64,000 nucleotides of DNA from Candidatus Phaeomarinobacter ectocarpi (GTDB lineage Bacteria; Pseudomonadota; Alphaproteobacteria; CGMCC-115125), in contig NZ_HG966617.1 in the NCBI RefSeq assembly GCF_000689395.1, positions 473,521-537,520 of the forward strand, in the 5' to 3' direction. The notes beneath the pieces were generated by a model. It saw nothing but the letters and a program-made list of their open reading frames with translations. It made no database searches and was not told the origin of the DNA. The position numbers and the translations under genes were made by a program. This document shows positions 1 through 7,988 of this stretch, one piece after another. How positions within the stretch are numbered: position 1 is the stretch's first letter; every line of letters begins with the position of its first letter.

Positions 1-767
1 AGCACCTGGTCAATCATTTTGAGGCAATGCTTGATGAAGTCATCACTCATATAGAAGATCCAAGGCTCTCCACCAGTGTTTGACTGCGTAAACCATCCCT
101 CGGGCCAGGCTTCATTCTCAATGCGCTTTCCGAATTTATGGCGCTCTTCCATCGGCCATTCGAAGCCGTTGTGAAACATCTTGTTGCGATAGGCGAACAG
201 CGCTGTAAGTGCCTTGTCACAGTTTGCAGGGAGGAATGGGGCCAGCCCGACCGACGCCGACAGTTGGCCTATCCCTGCCACAAGGTCTTTTCGCCGGACC
301 TTTTTGTCGAACACGAAATGCGGGTCCCAGAAGTCAGTTTCCGACCTGGCACGACGGACGCCTCTGGTGCGGTGATTGTCGTCGTCGTGCTGTTGGCGGG
401 TTCGCAGGCCCGAGAAGATCGAAACGAAAAGCGACTCGACAAATGGCGCCAGCATGCCCACGGCAGACATGCTGTGGGCGGCATCCTGGAACACCGTTCC
501 GTGTAACGTGTCGGCCCAGTGGTTCTCCATATGCATATGGTATTCATCATCGCCGCCCGTGCGATTGCGCATCTGCTCGTTGAGCGCCTCGATATCTTCG
601 ATCACCAGTTGTCTCGCCGCGCGGTTCTGGCTCAGCACACCTCTGATGGCGATGAGTTGCGCTTCTAGGTCATACTCTTGGATCAAGAACAACGCCTGAT
701 CCAGATTGCTGAGTTCGAAATCTCCAAAGCCTGCGCCTGCCAGGTCGCCATAATCATGATCCGTCAT
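1..767 (-). CDS. HEPN-like protein in the type I RM operon, 3' end beyond the window
   Basis: The reading frame is open from an ATG at 767 to the window edge (255 codons), so the gene is partial. Its start overlaps the hsdS stop as ATGA, indicating translational coupling. Near residue 194 there is Arg-Asn-Lys-Met-Phe-His (R194, H199), followed by NGFEWP. This fits the RX4-6H motif with a polar residue after Arg that marks the active site of HEPN RNases. The visible part is mostly helical and polar, has no P-loop and no membrane segment. HEPN RNases such as the anticodon nuclease PrrC are known companions of hsd cassettes, so a toxin or effector role is inferred. The HEPN call rests on one short motif plus context; it could instead be a HEPN-fold protein without nuclease activity. 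Confidence 0.55.
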   Translation of the reverse strand, partial: MTDHDYGDLAGAGFGDFELSNLDQALFLIQEYDLEAQLIAIRGVLSQNRAARQLVIEDIEALNEQMRNRTGGDDEYHMHMENHWADTLHGTVFQDAAHSMSAVGMLAPFVESLFVSIFSGLRTRQQHDDDNHRTRGVRRARSETDFWDPHFVFDKKVRRKDLVAGIGQLSASVGLAPFLPANCDKALTALFAYRNKMFHNGFEWPMEERHKFGKRIENEAWPEGWFTQSNTGGEPWIFYMSDDFIKHCLKMIDQV

Positions 768-1978
768 ACTGCGATCTCTCCGTTCATCAGGCGTGGGAGG
801 AGGAGATCGCGTGCCTGGGCGAGTTTCTGGTTCTGTTGATCGAGCTTCCTGATGAGTCTTAAGTTCGGCTCCGTCGCTTCGTGGAAGTGATCGAGCAGTG
901 CCTTCGGCGGCAGTAGCACCTCTGCTCGCTCGAAGTCGTCGGAACGCACCGCCGGATAACCCACGCCGGTTGCGTGGTTGATCAAATGACCGACGAAACT
1001 GTCTGTGGTGACAAACATATAGAGCCAACTGAACGGCACCAGTGATGCCGAAAGAACCGTGAAGCCAGTCGAGACCACGTCGAGATCATCGGGATCGAGG
1101 ATCAGCGCATAGGCCCGCAAGTTCGGCCTCACGTTTGACCAGATAACGTCGCCGTCCCTAACCTTTCGGCGCGCGCGGCCCGGTGCCTCAACCGCAGGCA
1201 TTCGGGTTTTCGAGACGACGCTGCCATGCGCTACCGACGAAATGTCGATGTAGTCGATCTCCTCGGGCAGTTCCTTAGCGCGGTAGCTCTCGCAGTTGTT
1301 CTCTGCAATCTTGTCAAGTGTGCGCCGCTCCCAGCCTTCGGGGAGGCCGTCGGTGATTTTGATGTGTTCGTGGCTAGGGAAGCGGAAGTAGACGAACCAC
1401 TCGCGGTAGAGCATCCTCGCCGCCTCCTCCAACAGCGCGATCCGCCGCCGGTTGGTCTCGATCAGGTCGTCGTAGGCAGAGAGGATTTCGACAATGGCAT
1501 CTTGAGTGCGAATGTCCGGAAGGGGCAATTCAACGCCCTTGAGCATGGTCAGATTGATGTTCGGCTGCGCGGCCTGACCGCCGAGGCCTTGGAACTTCTG
1601 GAAGGTTAAAGGGTTTTTGAAGTAGTAATAGACAAATGCTGGGTGCGCGCACTCGCGTTTGACGCGGACAATTCCGACAGCTTGGTTGGTATTTGCAGGG
1701 AGATGCGCAGCGCGCACAAAGCCACAACGGCCAACTTGTGCCCCAGCGATTGTCAAAAGGACGTCATGCTCGTTGAGGATTGAGCGTTTGAGTTTTTCGT
1801 GTGTGCTTTCGGAGACGAAGGTAAACCCGGATCGATCAAGCGATGTATCGCCGTTGAGTGCTTCCGCCTTTATGAAGTTCACGCCAGAGTCAGTGAACGG
1901 CATGCCGTAGGTAGTTGGTGTGGTCCCTTTTGTGACCACCTCGGCAATATCGCCGATCTTTGCGCTCGCCCAACTCAC
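764..1978 (-). CDS. hsdS: Type I restriction enzyme specificity subunit S
   Basis: The 404-residue product is the DNA-recognition subunit of a type I restriction-modification complex (S with M and R). It has the usual two target-recognition domains, roughly residues 1-165 and 215-375. Each is followed by a conserved helical spacer: the central one runs through IVEILSAYDDLIETNRRRI, and the C-terminal one through LDQQNQKLAQARDLLLPRLM. The start overlaps the hsdM stop by ATGA and the end overlaps the next gene in the same way, so the three genes form one coupled operon read leftward. The recognition sequence cannot be read from the protein. No hsdR is in view; it probably lies beyond base 1. Confidence 0.93.
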   Translation of the reverse strand: MSWASAKIGDIAEVVTKGTTPTTYGMPFTDSGVNFIKAEALNGDTSLDRSGFTFVSESTHEKLKRSILNEHDVLLTIAGAQVGRCGFVRAAHLPANTNQAVGIVRVKRECAHPAFVYYYFKNPLTFQKFQGLGGQAAQPNINLTMLKGVELPLPDIRTQDAIVEILSAYDDLIETNRRRIALLEEAARMLYREWFVYFRFPSHEHIKITDGLPEGWERRTLDKIAENNCESYRAKELPEEIDYIDISSVAHGSVVSKTRMPAVEAPGRARRKVRDGDVIWSNVRPNLRAYALILDPDDLDVVSTGFTVLSASLVPFSWLYMFVTTDSFVGHLINHATGVGYPAVRSDDFERAEVLLPPKALLDHFHEATEPNLRLIRKLDQQNQKLAQARDLLLPRLMNGEIAV

Positions 1979-4077
1979 GCCCCCAACTCCTCAAAGTTCC
2001 GGGCGACCCGCGCCGCCAGCGCTTCGGCCTCTTCGTTCAAGCCCTTCAGGTCGATGTGGATCGACCGTAGCGCCTCTTCAAAATCGAAATCTTCGTCCAC
2101 CTGTTCTGGCGCTACGCCGACATAGCGGCCGGGCGTCAGGCTCCAGTCATGGGCCGCGATCTCCGCTCGATCCACGAGTTTGACCAGCCCCTCCACGTCA
2201 CGCAGTTCGGCCTTGGGGAAGCGTTCCTGCAACCAGTCGGCCTGCTTCACGAAATATCGCGGGCTCCGCAGCGCTTCCACGGCTTTAGCTCGCGCGCCCT
2301 CCAGCGCCTTGCGTGCCTTGTTCACCTCCACATTGCCCCAAAGGTCGGAGTCGCGCGCCTCCAGCTCCTTGATTGCCGTATCGACAGCCCGTCCCGCCAG
2401 CTTTGCCGCCAGATCAATCTGCTTGGTCAGATCCCGGCAGCGGTCGGCCATGTCGTGCAGTCCTTCGCGCGCCGCGTTCAACCCGGCATTGTCCAGCGTC
2501 ACACCGGCCCATGCTTGCGCCCGCGCCACAACTTCCTCCCCGAACAGCTTGATGTCCTCATCCAGCGTCACCCGTGCGGCTGTCAGTTCCGCCCACGTCT
2601 CGGCCAGCGGATCCGGCTCGCGTTTTTCGGTCGCGAAAGGTTGCGCCAGATCAACCAGCGTGCCCAACGTCAGCTGATATGCGGCGAGCGGGTCCGCCGT
2701 CGCCTCGCCGTCGGCGATGGCTTGCAACAGGTAACGCTCCACCAGCTTCAGGAAACGATCCGTCTGCCCGCGATAGAGCCAGACGATGGCGGCGATGTTT
2801 TTTTGCTGCTCGGGGTTGAAGTCACAGATGGCCCGCGAGACCTTGCTGAAAATGTTGCGCGCATCGAGCATCAGCACATGGTCCCGCCGCATCTCGTCGC
2901 GCTCCTTCGCCCGGTCGAAGAACCACAGCTGGCAGGGCACGGTGCGGGTGTAGAAGAAGTTGCCGCGGACATCGATCATCACGTCCACGGCGCCGGTCTC
3001 GACCAGCTTTTGGCGTACGACTGCCTCGTCCCGCCCGGCGCTGGACGCCTGCGAGGACATGACCACACCGGCGCGTCCGTTGTCGTTCAGATAGCTGTAG
3101 AAATAGGACATCCACAGGTAGTTGGCGTTTGAGACCTTCTTGGCTTTGTTGACACCCGGCAGGCCGAAGGGGAGGCGGGCATCGCCCTTCACCTTCTCGG
3201 CGTCCACCTCGTCTACGTTGAAGGGCGGGTTGGCCATAACGAAGTCGCACTTGCCGACCAGTTCGTGCGGGTCCTTGTAATAGGTGATCGCTTCGTTCCC
3301 GGCCCGGATCGCGCCTTGCAGACCGTGGACGGCGAGGTTGATCTGGGCGAGCTTGGCTGTCGTCTCGTTCTTCTCGTGCCCGTAGAAGGTGACGCGCTTC
3401 ATCGTGTCCTGCCCTTCTTCCTCGATGAAGTGGCTGGATTGCACGAACATGCCGCCCGAACCGCAGGCGGGGTCAAAGACGATGCCATGGTCCGGCTCGA
3501 TAACGTTAACGATGGTCTGGACAATGGAAGGCGGCGTGAAGAACTCGCCATTGTCATGCGCGCCCTGCTTCGAGAATTCGGCGAGGAAGTATTCATAGAT
3601 ACGGCCGAAGACGTCGCCCGAAGCGTTGCGCAGCGCCTCGGTATCGAATTTGCGCATCATGCTTTCCAGCAGCGGCTCCTCGAAGCGCTCGTAGTCCTTG
3701 GGAAGCTGGCCCGCAAGGGGAGGGAAGTGCGCCTCGACGGCCTCCATCGCCGCGGTGAGCGCCTGGCCGAGTTTGCCATCTTTGGGTCTGTCGAGGATCG
3801 CATCGTAGAGCGCTGTCTCTGGCAACATCATCGCCCGGCGGCGTGTAAAGTCCGCTTCAACAAGCGGGCGGTCCGGCATCTTGCCCGCAGCTTTGTCGGC
3901 ATTGATTGCTGCCAGGACCTCGCGATATCTGTTAGTTGCCTGGCGTAAGAACAGAAGCCCCATGATCGGCATGAAGTATTCGTTGGATGCGAGACCCGAA
4001 TTAGCCCGCAATTCGTCAGCCACTTTCCAGAGGTCGGCGTCGAATTGTTGGATGTCTTTTAGGTGGTCTGCGGTCAC
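1975..4077 (-). CDS. hsdM: Type I restriction enzyme methyltransferase subunit M
   Basis: This N6-adenine methyltransferase subunit methylates the sites chosen by HsdS using S-adenosylmethionine. The N-terminal HsdM helical domain spans about residues 1-150. The methyltransferase domain contains motif I FDPACGSGGMF (about 201-211) and the catalytic NPPF (283-286). At 700 residues it is longer than the common 500-residue form; the extra C-terminal part (about 460-700) is helical and charged, as in the longer HsdM subfamily. It is the first gene of the leftward hsd operon, starting 45 bases after the end of the integrase gene. No frame damage is seen. Confidence 0.95.
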   Translation of the reverse strand: MTADHLKDIQQFDADLWKVADELRANSGLASNEYFMPIMGLLFLRQATNRYREVLAAINADKAAGKMPDRPLVEADFTRRRAMMLPETALYDAILDRPKDGKLGQALTAAMEAVEAHFPPLAGQLPKDYERFEEPLLESMMRKFDTEALRNASGDVFGRIYEYFLAEFSKQGAHDNGEFFTPPSIVQTIVNVIEPDHGIVFDPACGSGGMFVQSSHFIEEEGQDTMKRVTFYGHEKNETTAKLAQINLAVHGLQGAIRAGNEAITYYKDPHELVGKCDFVMANPPFNVDEVDAEKVKGDARLPFGLPGVNKAKKVSNANYLWMSYFYSYLNDNGRAGVVMSSQASSAGRDEAVVRQKLVETGAVDVMIDVRGNFFYTRTVPCQLWFFDRAKERDEMRRDHVLMLDARNIFSKVSRAICDFNPEQQKNIAAIVWLYRGQTDRFLKLVERYLLQAIADGEATADPLAAYQLTLGTLVDLAQPFATEKREPDPLAETWAELTAARVTLDEDIKLFGEEVVARAQAWAGVTLDNAGLNAAREGLHDMADRCRDLTKQIDLAAKLAGRAVDTAIKELEARDSDLWGNVEVNKARKALEGARAKAVEALRSPRYFVKQADWLQERFPKAELRDVEGLVKLVDRAEIAAHDWSLTPGRYVGVAPEQVDEDFDFEEALRSIHIDLKGLNEEAEALAARVARNFEELGA

Positions 4078-4122
4078 GGGTGGAAACGTCCTTTTGATAT
4101 TGGGCCGACTATAGGAAAACAG

Positions 4123-5310
4123 TCAGGCGCTGTTCTTTTTGAATCGCTCGTCCAGTTTGTCCATGGCGGCCGCTATGTGCGCGCCGGACTGGTGGGCGTA
4201 GCGTTCCACCATGATCATGGTCTTATGGCCACTGATCCGTTTCACTGTCGGCAGGTCCACCCCGGCCTGCACCAAGTGAGTGATGGCCGTATGCCGCAGC
4301 GTGTGGATGACGACTTGTTCGGGGTCAAGGCCTGCGCGTTCAACACATCGCCGGAAGGCCTTTCGGACGTCGGTGGTATGACCTCCTGCGGCGCCAGGTG
4401 ACGGGAATAGCCAAGGGGTGCCCGGAGGCAGTGTGCCTATGTGTCTGGCGAGGTATGCCGCAAGCGAGGTGGGCATGGGCTGCGTCCGCGCGCCAGCTTT
4501 CGCGTTGGGTAGGTAGATGCTGTTTTTTGTGAGATCCACGTTGTCGCGACGGATCGAGAGGATCTCGCTCTTCCGCATGCTGGTCCGGAGACCGATCAAG
4601 ATAAAGGGATATATCTGGATGTTTTGATCGGCCTTGGATGCTTCGAGCAAGGCATCAGCCTGCTCAGCGGTGAGATAAGTGATGCGCCCATTGTCTTCGG
4701 GCAGTCGGTTGATCTTGGCCTGTCGTTTGGAAATCCATCCCCACTCCTCGGCCTTGTGTATCAGGTGCGAGAGTGTGGCCAATTCACGGTTTACCGTCGC
4801 GGGTGTGTTGTTTGGCAGTGTCTCGCCGCCCTTCAGTTTCTTGCGGGAGACAATCGGTGTTGATAGCCGTTGCTTCTTGTAGCGTTCCACATCAAAAGTC
4901 GAAATCTGCTCGAGAGGCTTGTCGCCAAGAAAAGGCACCAAGGCCATGTCCAGACGTCGTGCCTTGCGGGCAATCTCCTTGCCACCCTCTTCCGTCAGGC
5001 GGTCAATATATCGCGGGGCGGCATCGCGCATGGTGAGGCTGATCTTTCGGCCCTTGGGTAGGTTAAGTCGGCCTGCACGGGCGTCCGCACGCAGATTGCT
5101 GATGAAGGTCTCGGCAGTAGAACGGGTGACGCCATCGGACTCGCGGCCAAGGCTGCGATGGATACGCTTGCGGTCAACCATAATGTTGACTGAATAGACT
5201 CCGTCGCCGTCCGGCAGGCGGCGGAATGTTATTCCGTGCTCGGACAAGCTCTTGCCGGCTTCAAGCGCGCGCATGCGCTGGCGCGTCAGTTTTTGAAATC
5301 GTCTGGACAT
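4123..5310 (-). CDS. Tyrosine recombinase (island integrase)
   Basis: This 395-residue site-specific integrase has an N-terminal arm-binding region, a core-binding helical domain (about 95-200) and a C-terminal catalytic domain. The catalytic set is complete: R246 (in SMRKSEI), H336-T-L-R339, H362 (in SGHKT) and Y371 (in VERYAH). It probably catalyses recombination between the element and the 3' end of tRNA-Phe, given the tRNA fragment at 12520-12564. Unusually for a tRNA-targeting element, it is not next to the visible end but sits between the hsd genes and the regulators, about 7 kb from that end. The region upstream of its start carries several short palindromes (5349-5384) that could be integrase arm sites or operators. 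Confidence 0.93.
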   Translation of the reverse strand: MSRRFQKLTRQRMRALEAGKSLSEHGITFRRLPDGDGVYSVNIMVDRKRIHRSLGRESDGVTRSTAETFISNLRADARAGRLNLPKGRKISLTMRDAAPRYIDRLTEEGGKEIARKARRLDMALVPFLGDKPLEQISTFDVERYKKQRLSTPIVSRKKLKGGETLPNNTPATVNRELATLSHLIHKAEEWGWISKRQAKINRLPEDNGRITYLTAEQADALLEASKADQNIQIYPFILIGLRTSMRKSEILSIRRDNVDLTKNSIYLPNAKAGARTQPMPTSLAAYLARHIGTLPPGTPWLFPSPGAAGGHTTDVRKAFRRCVERAGLDPEQVVIHTLRHTAITHLVQAGVDLPTVKRISGHKTMIMVERYAHQSGAHIAAAMDKLDERFKKNSA

Positions 5311-5348
5311 TTCAGAGCTTTCTGCTGTCTGGGGCGGGGCGTAGTGAG

Positions 5349-5384
5349 CGTAGTCTACGTCTGACGTATCGTTGCCCTACGTAG
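5349..5384. promoter_or_regulatory. Cluster of CTACG/CGTAG palindromes upstream of the integrase
   Basis: Three perfect short palindromes lie side by side: CGTAGTCTACG (5349-5359), TACGTCTGACGTA (5356-5368) and CTACGTAG (5377-5384). They sit between the integrase start (5310) and the end of the RHH-like gene (5419). The same core recurs on the other side of that gene (5974-5987). They may be operator sites for the RHH-like protein or arm-type sites for the integrase; both are inferences. Confidence 0.45.
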
Positions 5385-5418
5385 CGCAGTTGCCTCCCGA
5401 CAACGGCTTTGTGGCAGT

Positions 5419-5925
5419 TTATTTGGGAAGTTCGTCAGCGGAGCTTTCACCTGCTGCGATTGCCTGCAGTAGATCCCATTTGTCGCGTAAACGAGGGAGG
5501 ATGATGTTTTCAATCTCGATACGCCACCTCTTTTGTCCATTGGCTGCGTACTCAATCTCCCAGAACCAAGGGGTCTCGCAGACTGTTCTCCACACAAGCG
5601 CCTCCGACGGGGTAAGCAATGAGGGATATTGGAAGACTAGTTTTACTAGTCTGTCAGCTGCATCCGGAGCCCAGAGTCCAGTCTCAAGCTCAACGGCGCG
5701 CACAGAATTTGGCGGAACGGTCTCATGATTCAATTCGTCCCATCTCGGATCATCCAGATAGACGGAGTCGAGAGCCTCAGCGACTGCCCACTCAACAAAA
5801 CTGCTGAGGGTGCGTAGCTGCTTTCTAGATGCAATTTCTGCCAAGTACTTGAGACGTGGATCCAAGCGTATCGTGACAACTTCTGTTCGCTTATTTCCAG
5901 CTGACTTTCCCCTCCGGTGCGGCAT
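5419..5925 (-). CDS. Ribbon-helix-helix-like protein of the island
   Basis: The 168-residue product begins with a basic arm followed by TEVVTIRLDPRLKYLAEIASRK and a second helix ending FVEWAVAEAL. This beta-helix-helix pattern is typical of ribbon-helix-helix DNA-binding proteins (about residues 13-55). The remaining two thirds is acidic and Trp-rich, with no recognised domain. The gene lies between the integrase and the divergently read AlpA-like gene, and is flanked by the CTACGT-type palindromes, so a regulatory role in integration or excision is likely but inferred. The start at 5925 has a GGGA about eight bases upstream. Confidence 0.65.
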   Translation of the reverse strand: MPHRRGKSAGNKRTEVVTIRLDPRLKYLAEIASRKQLRTLSSFVEWAVAEALDSVYLDDPRWDELNHETVPPNSVRAVELETGLWAPDAADRLVKLVFQYPSLLTPSEALVWRTVCETPWFWEIEYAANGQKRWRIEIENIILPRLRDKWDLLQAIAAGESSADELPK

Positions 5926-5973
5926 CTATTAGTCCCAGTGTCAAAAGTTCCCAAACGTATCCAGAAGCATATG

Positions 5974-5987
5974 CACTACACGTAGTG
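5974..5987. promoter_or_regulatory. CACTAC-AC-GTAGTG palindrome between divergent regulators
   Basis: A perfect 6-bp inverted repeat with a 2-bp centre lies in the 132-bp space between the RHH-like gene (leftward) and the AlpA-like gene (rightward). It shares the ACTAC/GTAGT core with the palindromes at 5349-5384. Its position suits an operator acting on both divergent promoters. Confidence 0.4.
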
Positions 5988-6057
5988 ACTTGCAATACAT
6001 TTTTGTCGATCATATTCTCCAATCATTCGAAAGTGTTGTCGCGAGGAGCAGAATAAG

Positions 6058-6300
6058 ATGCAGATGGAAGTCGAGAGAATTAGTGTCACGGCATATCCAG
6101 ACGGTCGGTTGGATACAGAGAATGCATCTCGATACCTGGGCCTTAGCCCAAAAACTCTGGCGATAATGAGGTCGCAGGGAACCGGACCAGCTTTTATAAA
6201 GCGAGGCCGGATCTTCTACTTTTTGGACGATTTGCAGAAGTGGATCGAGCTGCAGCCGCGGGTTCGCAGTTGCGCTCAGGCTCGTGTTGTTGGGCTCTGA
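6058..6300 (+). CDS. AlpA/excisionase-like helix-turn-helix protein
   Basis: This 80-residue protein contains LDTENASRYLGLSPKTLAIMRSQGTGPAFIKRGRIFYFLDDLQKWI, the pattern of the MerR-like HTH_17 domain found in AlpA and excisionase proteins. A helix-turn-helix is followed by a basic wing and a final helix. A strong GAGGAG lies nine bases before the ATG. In integrated elements such proteins act as recombination directionality factors or activate the integrase gene; that role here is inferred from the neighbouring integrase. Confidence 0.75.
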   Translation: MQMEVERISVTAYPDGRLDTENASRYLGLSPKTLAIMRSQGTGPAFIKRGRIFYFLDDLQKWIELQPRVRSCAQARVVGL

Positions 6301-6407
6301 TTTGCCTTTGTTCAGCAAGACAGAGCCGCTCGAAATCTCCGAGCGCTGGATATCATCGGCACCGCGGCTTCAAGACCTATGTTTCGGACGGTCCAAGGGG
6401 ATAGAGC

Positions 6408-6908
6408 TTGACTTATAAGCCCCGAAACAAGACGCGCGGACCAAGCAATAGCGAGCATTTCGCAAAAATGTTGCGAAGTACGATGGAAGAACCGGCGTGG
6501 CAGGCGCTCAATCCGACCGCACAGGCCTTATATCCTTGGCTAAAGCTCGAGTGGCACGGCCCGCGATACAACAACAACGGCAAGATACGGCTGAGCGTGC
6601 GGCAGGCGGCGTCACGTCTAGGAGTGAGCACGAACACAGCAGCGCGGGCTTTCCACGAACTCCAGGCCAAGGGCTTTCTCGTGGTAACCGAAACGGCCTG
6701 TCTTGGCATTGCCGGTCACGCAACAAGCCCAGCGTTTGAGCTCACTGAGCTTGCGCTGCCCCATGTAGATAGGGCTGAGGGGCGAAAGCTCTACCGCCTT
6801 TGGCGTCCCGGCAATGACCTGCGGATCATTAAGGCTGCCGTTCACAACCCTGCAGGAGACCGCAAAAACAAAAATGCTGTCATCAGCCTTGCTACGTCAC
6901 GTTGCTAA
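6408..6908 (+). CDS. Winged-helix DNA-binding protein, replication/regulation type
   Basis: The 166-residue product has a central winged-helix segment: IRLSVRQAASRLGVSTNTAARAFHELQAKGFLVVTETACLG (about residues 60-105), where the recognition helix is NTAARAFHELQAKG. The N-terminal part (HFAKMLRSTMEEPAWQALNPTAQALYPWLKLEW) resembles helical regions of small proteins common in alphaproteobacterial mobile elements. The frame begins at a TTG with AGGGG upstream; an in-frame ATG at 6468 is an alternative. The function is not known. Its place after the AlpA-like gene suggests element replication or control. Confidence 0.6.
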   Translation: MTYKPRNKTRGPSNSEHFAKMLRSTMEEPAWQALNPTAQALYPWLKLEWHGPRYNNNGKIRLSVRQAASRLGVSTNTAARAFHELQAKGFLVVTETACLGIAGHATSPAFELTELALPHVDRAEGRKLYRLWRPGNDLRIIKAAVHNPAGDRKNKNAVISLATSRC

Positions 6909-7125
6909 ATTGGATACGTGCGCAAAAAGGTCGTCGCAGCAGTTACTATAGGGCGTGGCAAATATGGCGACGAAAATCAAACTTTTGGTTTGGTAAGCGT
7001 CGCAGAATTGCAGACATCCTTATCTAACCACACGAGAGAGCGGGGGAAAGTGCAGACCCTGAGCATTTGTTGGTCACTGGAAAGCTTGTTTGCGCAGGAG
7101 ATTTCGGAAAATCCCGGAGCATAAA

Positions 7126-7755
7126 ATGGGTGGCTACGGATCAGGAAGACGGTGTGGCCGAGACAAGGTAGAAAGCTGCCGATCGTTGGACGTAAACGAC
7201 TTGAATCGTGCAGGGTGCCTCAGTCAGGGTTGGCATGGCGGCTGGGAGTGGCGGCGCGATGGAGAACGCACCGCCTGGATCAGCCTGCGATCGGAAGCTG
7301 ATCGGCTGTGTCTTTCCTATCGAGTCCGGGCACTTGGTGAAGAATGGCAGGACGTGACCCAAATCATTCCGCTGGACTGGCCTTCGTGCCCCTTTGGCGG
7401 CTCGCGGCCTTTTTTCTTGTGTCCAGGTCAGAAGCTCGTCCAAGGGTGCAATCGACGCGTTCTGAAACTATACGGTGCCGACCGGCACTTCCTTTGCCGG
7501 CATTGCTACGGTCTCACCTACGCGAGCCGTAACGAGGACGAACTCGATCGTGCGATCCGTCGGTCCGACAAGCTGAAAATGAGGCTTGGCGGCGAGCCTG
7601 GGATGGTTTCTGGGATCCCAGGCAAGCCCAAGGGCATGCGATGGCACACCTACTGGCGGCTTTACGAGCAGGCTAGCGCGGCAGAGCGCATCGCGGAGCA
7701 ACATTTTCTTCGTGGCGCGGAAAAGATTCTTGGGCGATCCATTACTCCAGACTGA
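7126..7755 (+). CDS. Uncharacterised MGGYGSGR-type protein with Cys motif
   Basis: The best start is the ATG at 7126, preceded by CGGAGC, giving a 209-residue protein beginning MGGYGSGRR. This N-terminus and the later segment RHFLCRHCYGLTYASRNED mark a family seen often in mobile islands of proteobacteria, with no known function to my knowledge. Cysteines at FLCPGQ, GCNRR and CRHC could form a zinc ribbon in the middle of the protein. The C-terminal third is basic and helical, with HTYWRLYEQ. The gene stands alone between the winged-helix gene and mcrB. Confidence 0.6.
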   Translation: MGGYGSGRRCGRDKVESCRSLDVNDLNRAGCLSQGWHGGWEWRRDGERTAWISLRSEADRLCLSYRVRALGEEWQDVTQIIPLDWPSCPFGGSRPFFLCPGQKLVQGCNRRVLKLYGADRHFLCRHCYGLTYASRNEDELDRAIRRSDKLKMRLGGEPGMVSGIPGKPKGMRWHTYWRLYEQASAAERIAEQHFLRGAEKILGRSITPD

Positions 7756-7988
7756 GTGCGCGGGACCGGTGGTTGTCGTCTCTAGGTGCCATGTGGCACC
7801 GCGCCTGAAATTCCCGCACACGGCCTCTGTACCTAGGCTTTAGACTTGTAAGCTGTGACTGCGTTTAAAAGGGGCGGGTCAAAATATCAGCTATTCGGTG
7901 TAGCTTGGATGGTCTTCCACATGTCGACCCAACTATTCCTAACGTAGTATTCGTTTGCAGACGCCGGGAAGAGACGCAAGTATTCTGA

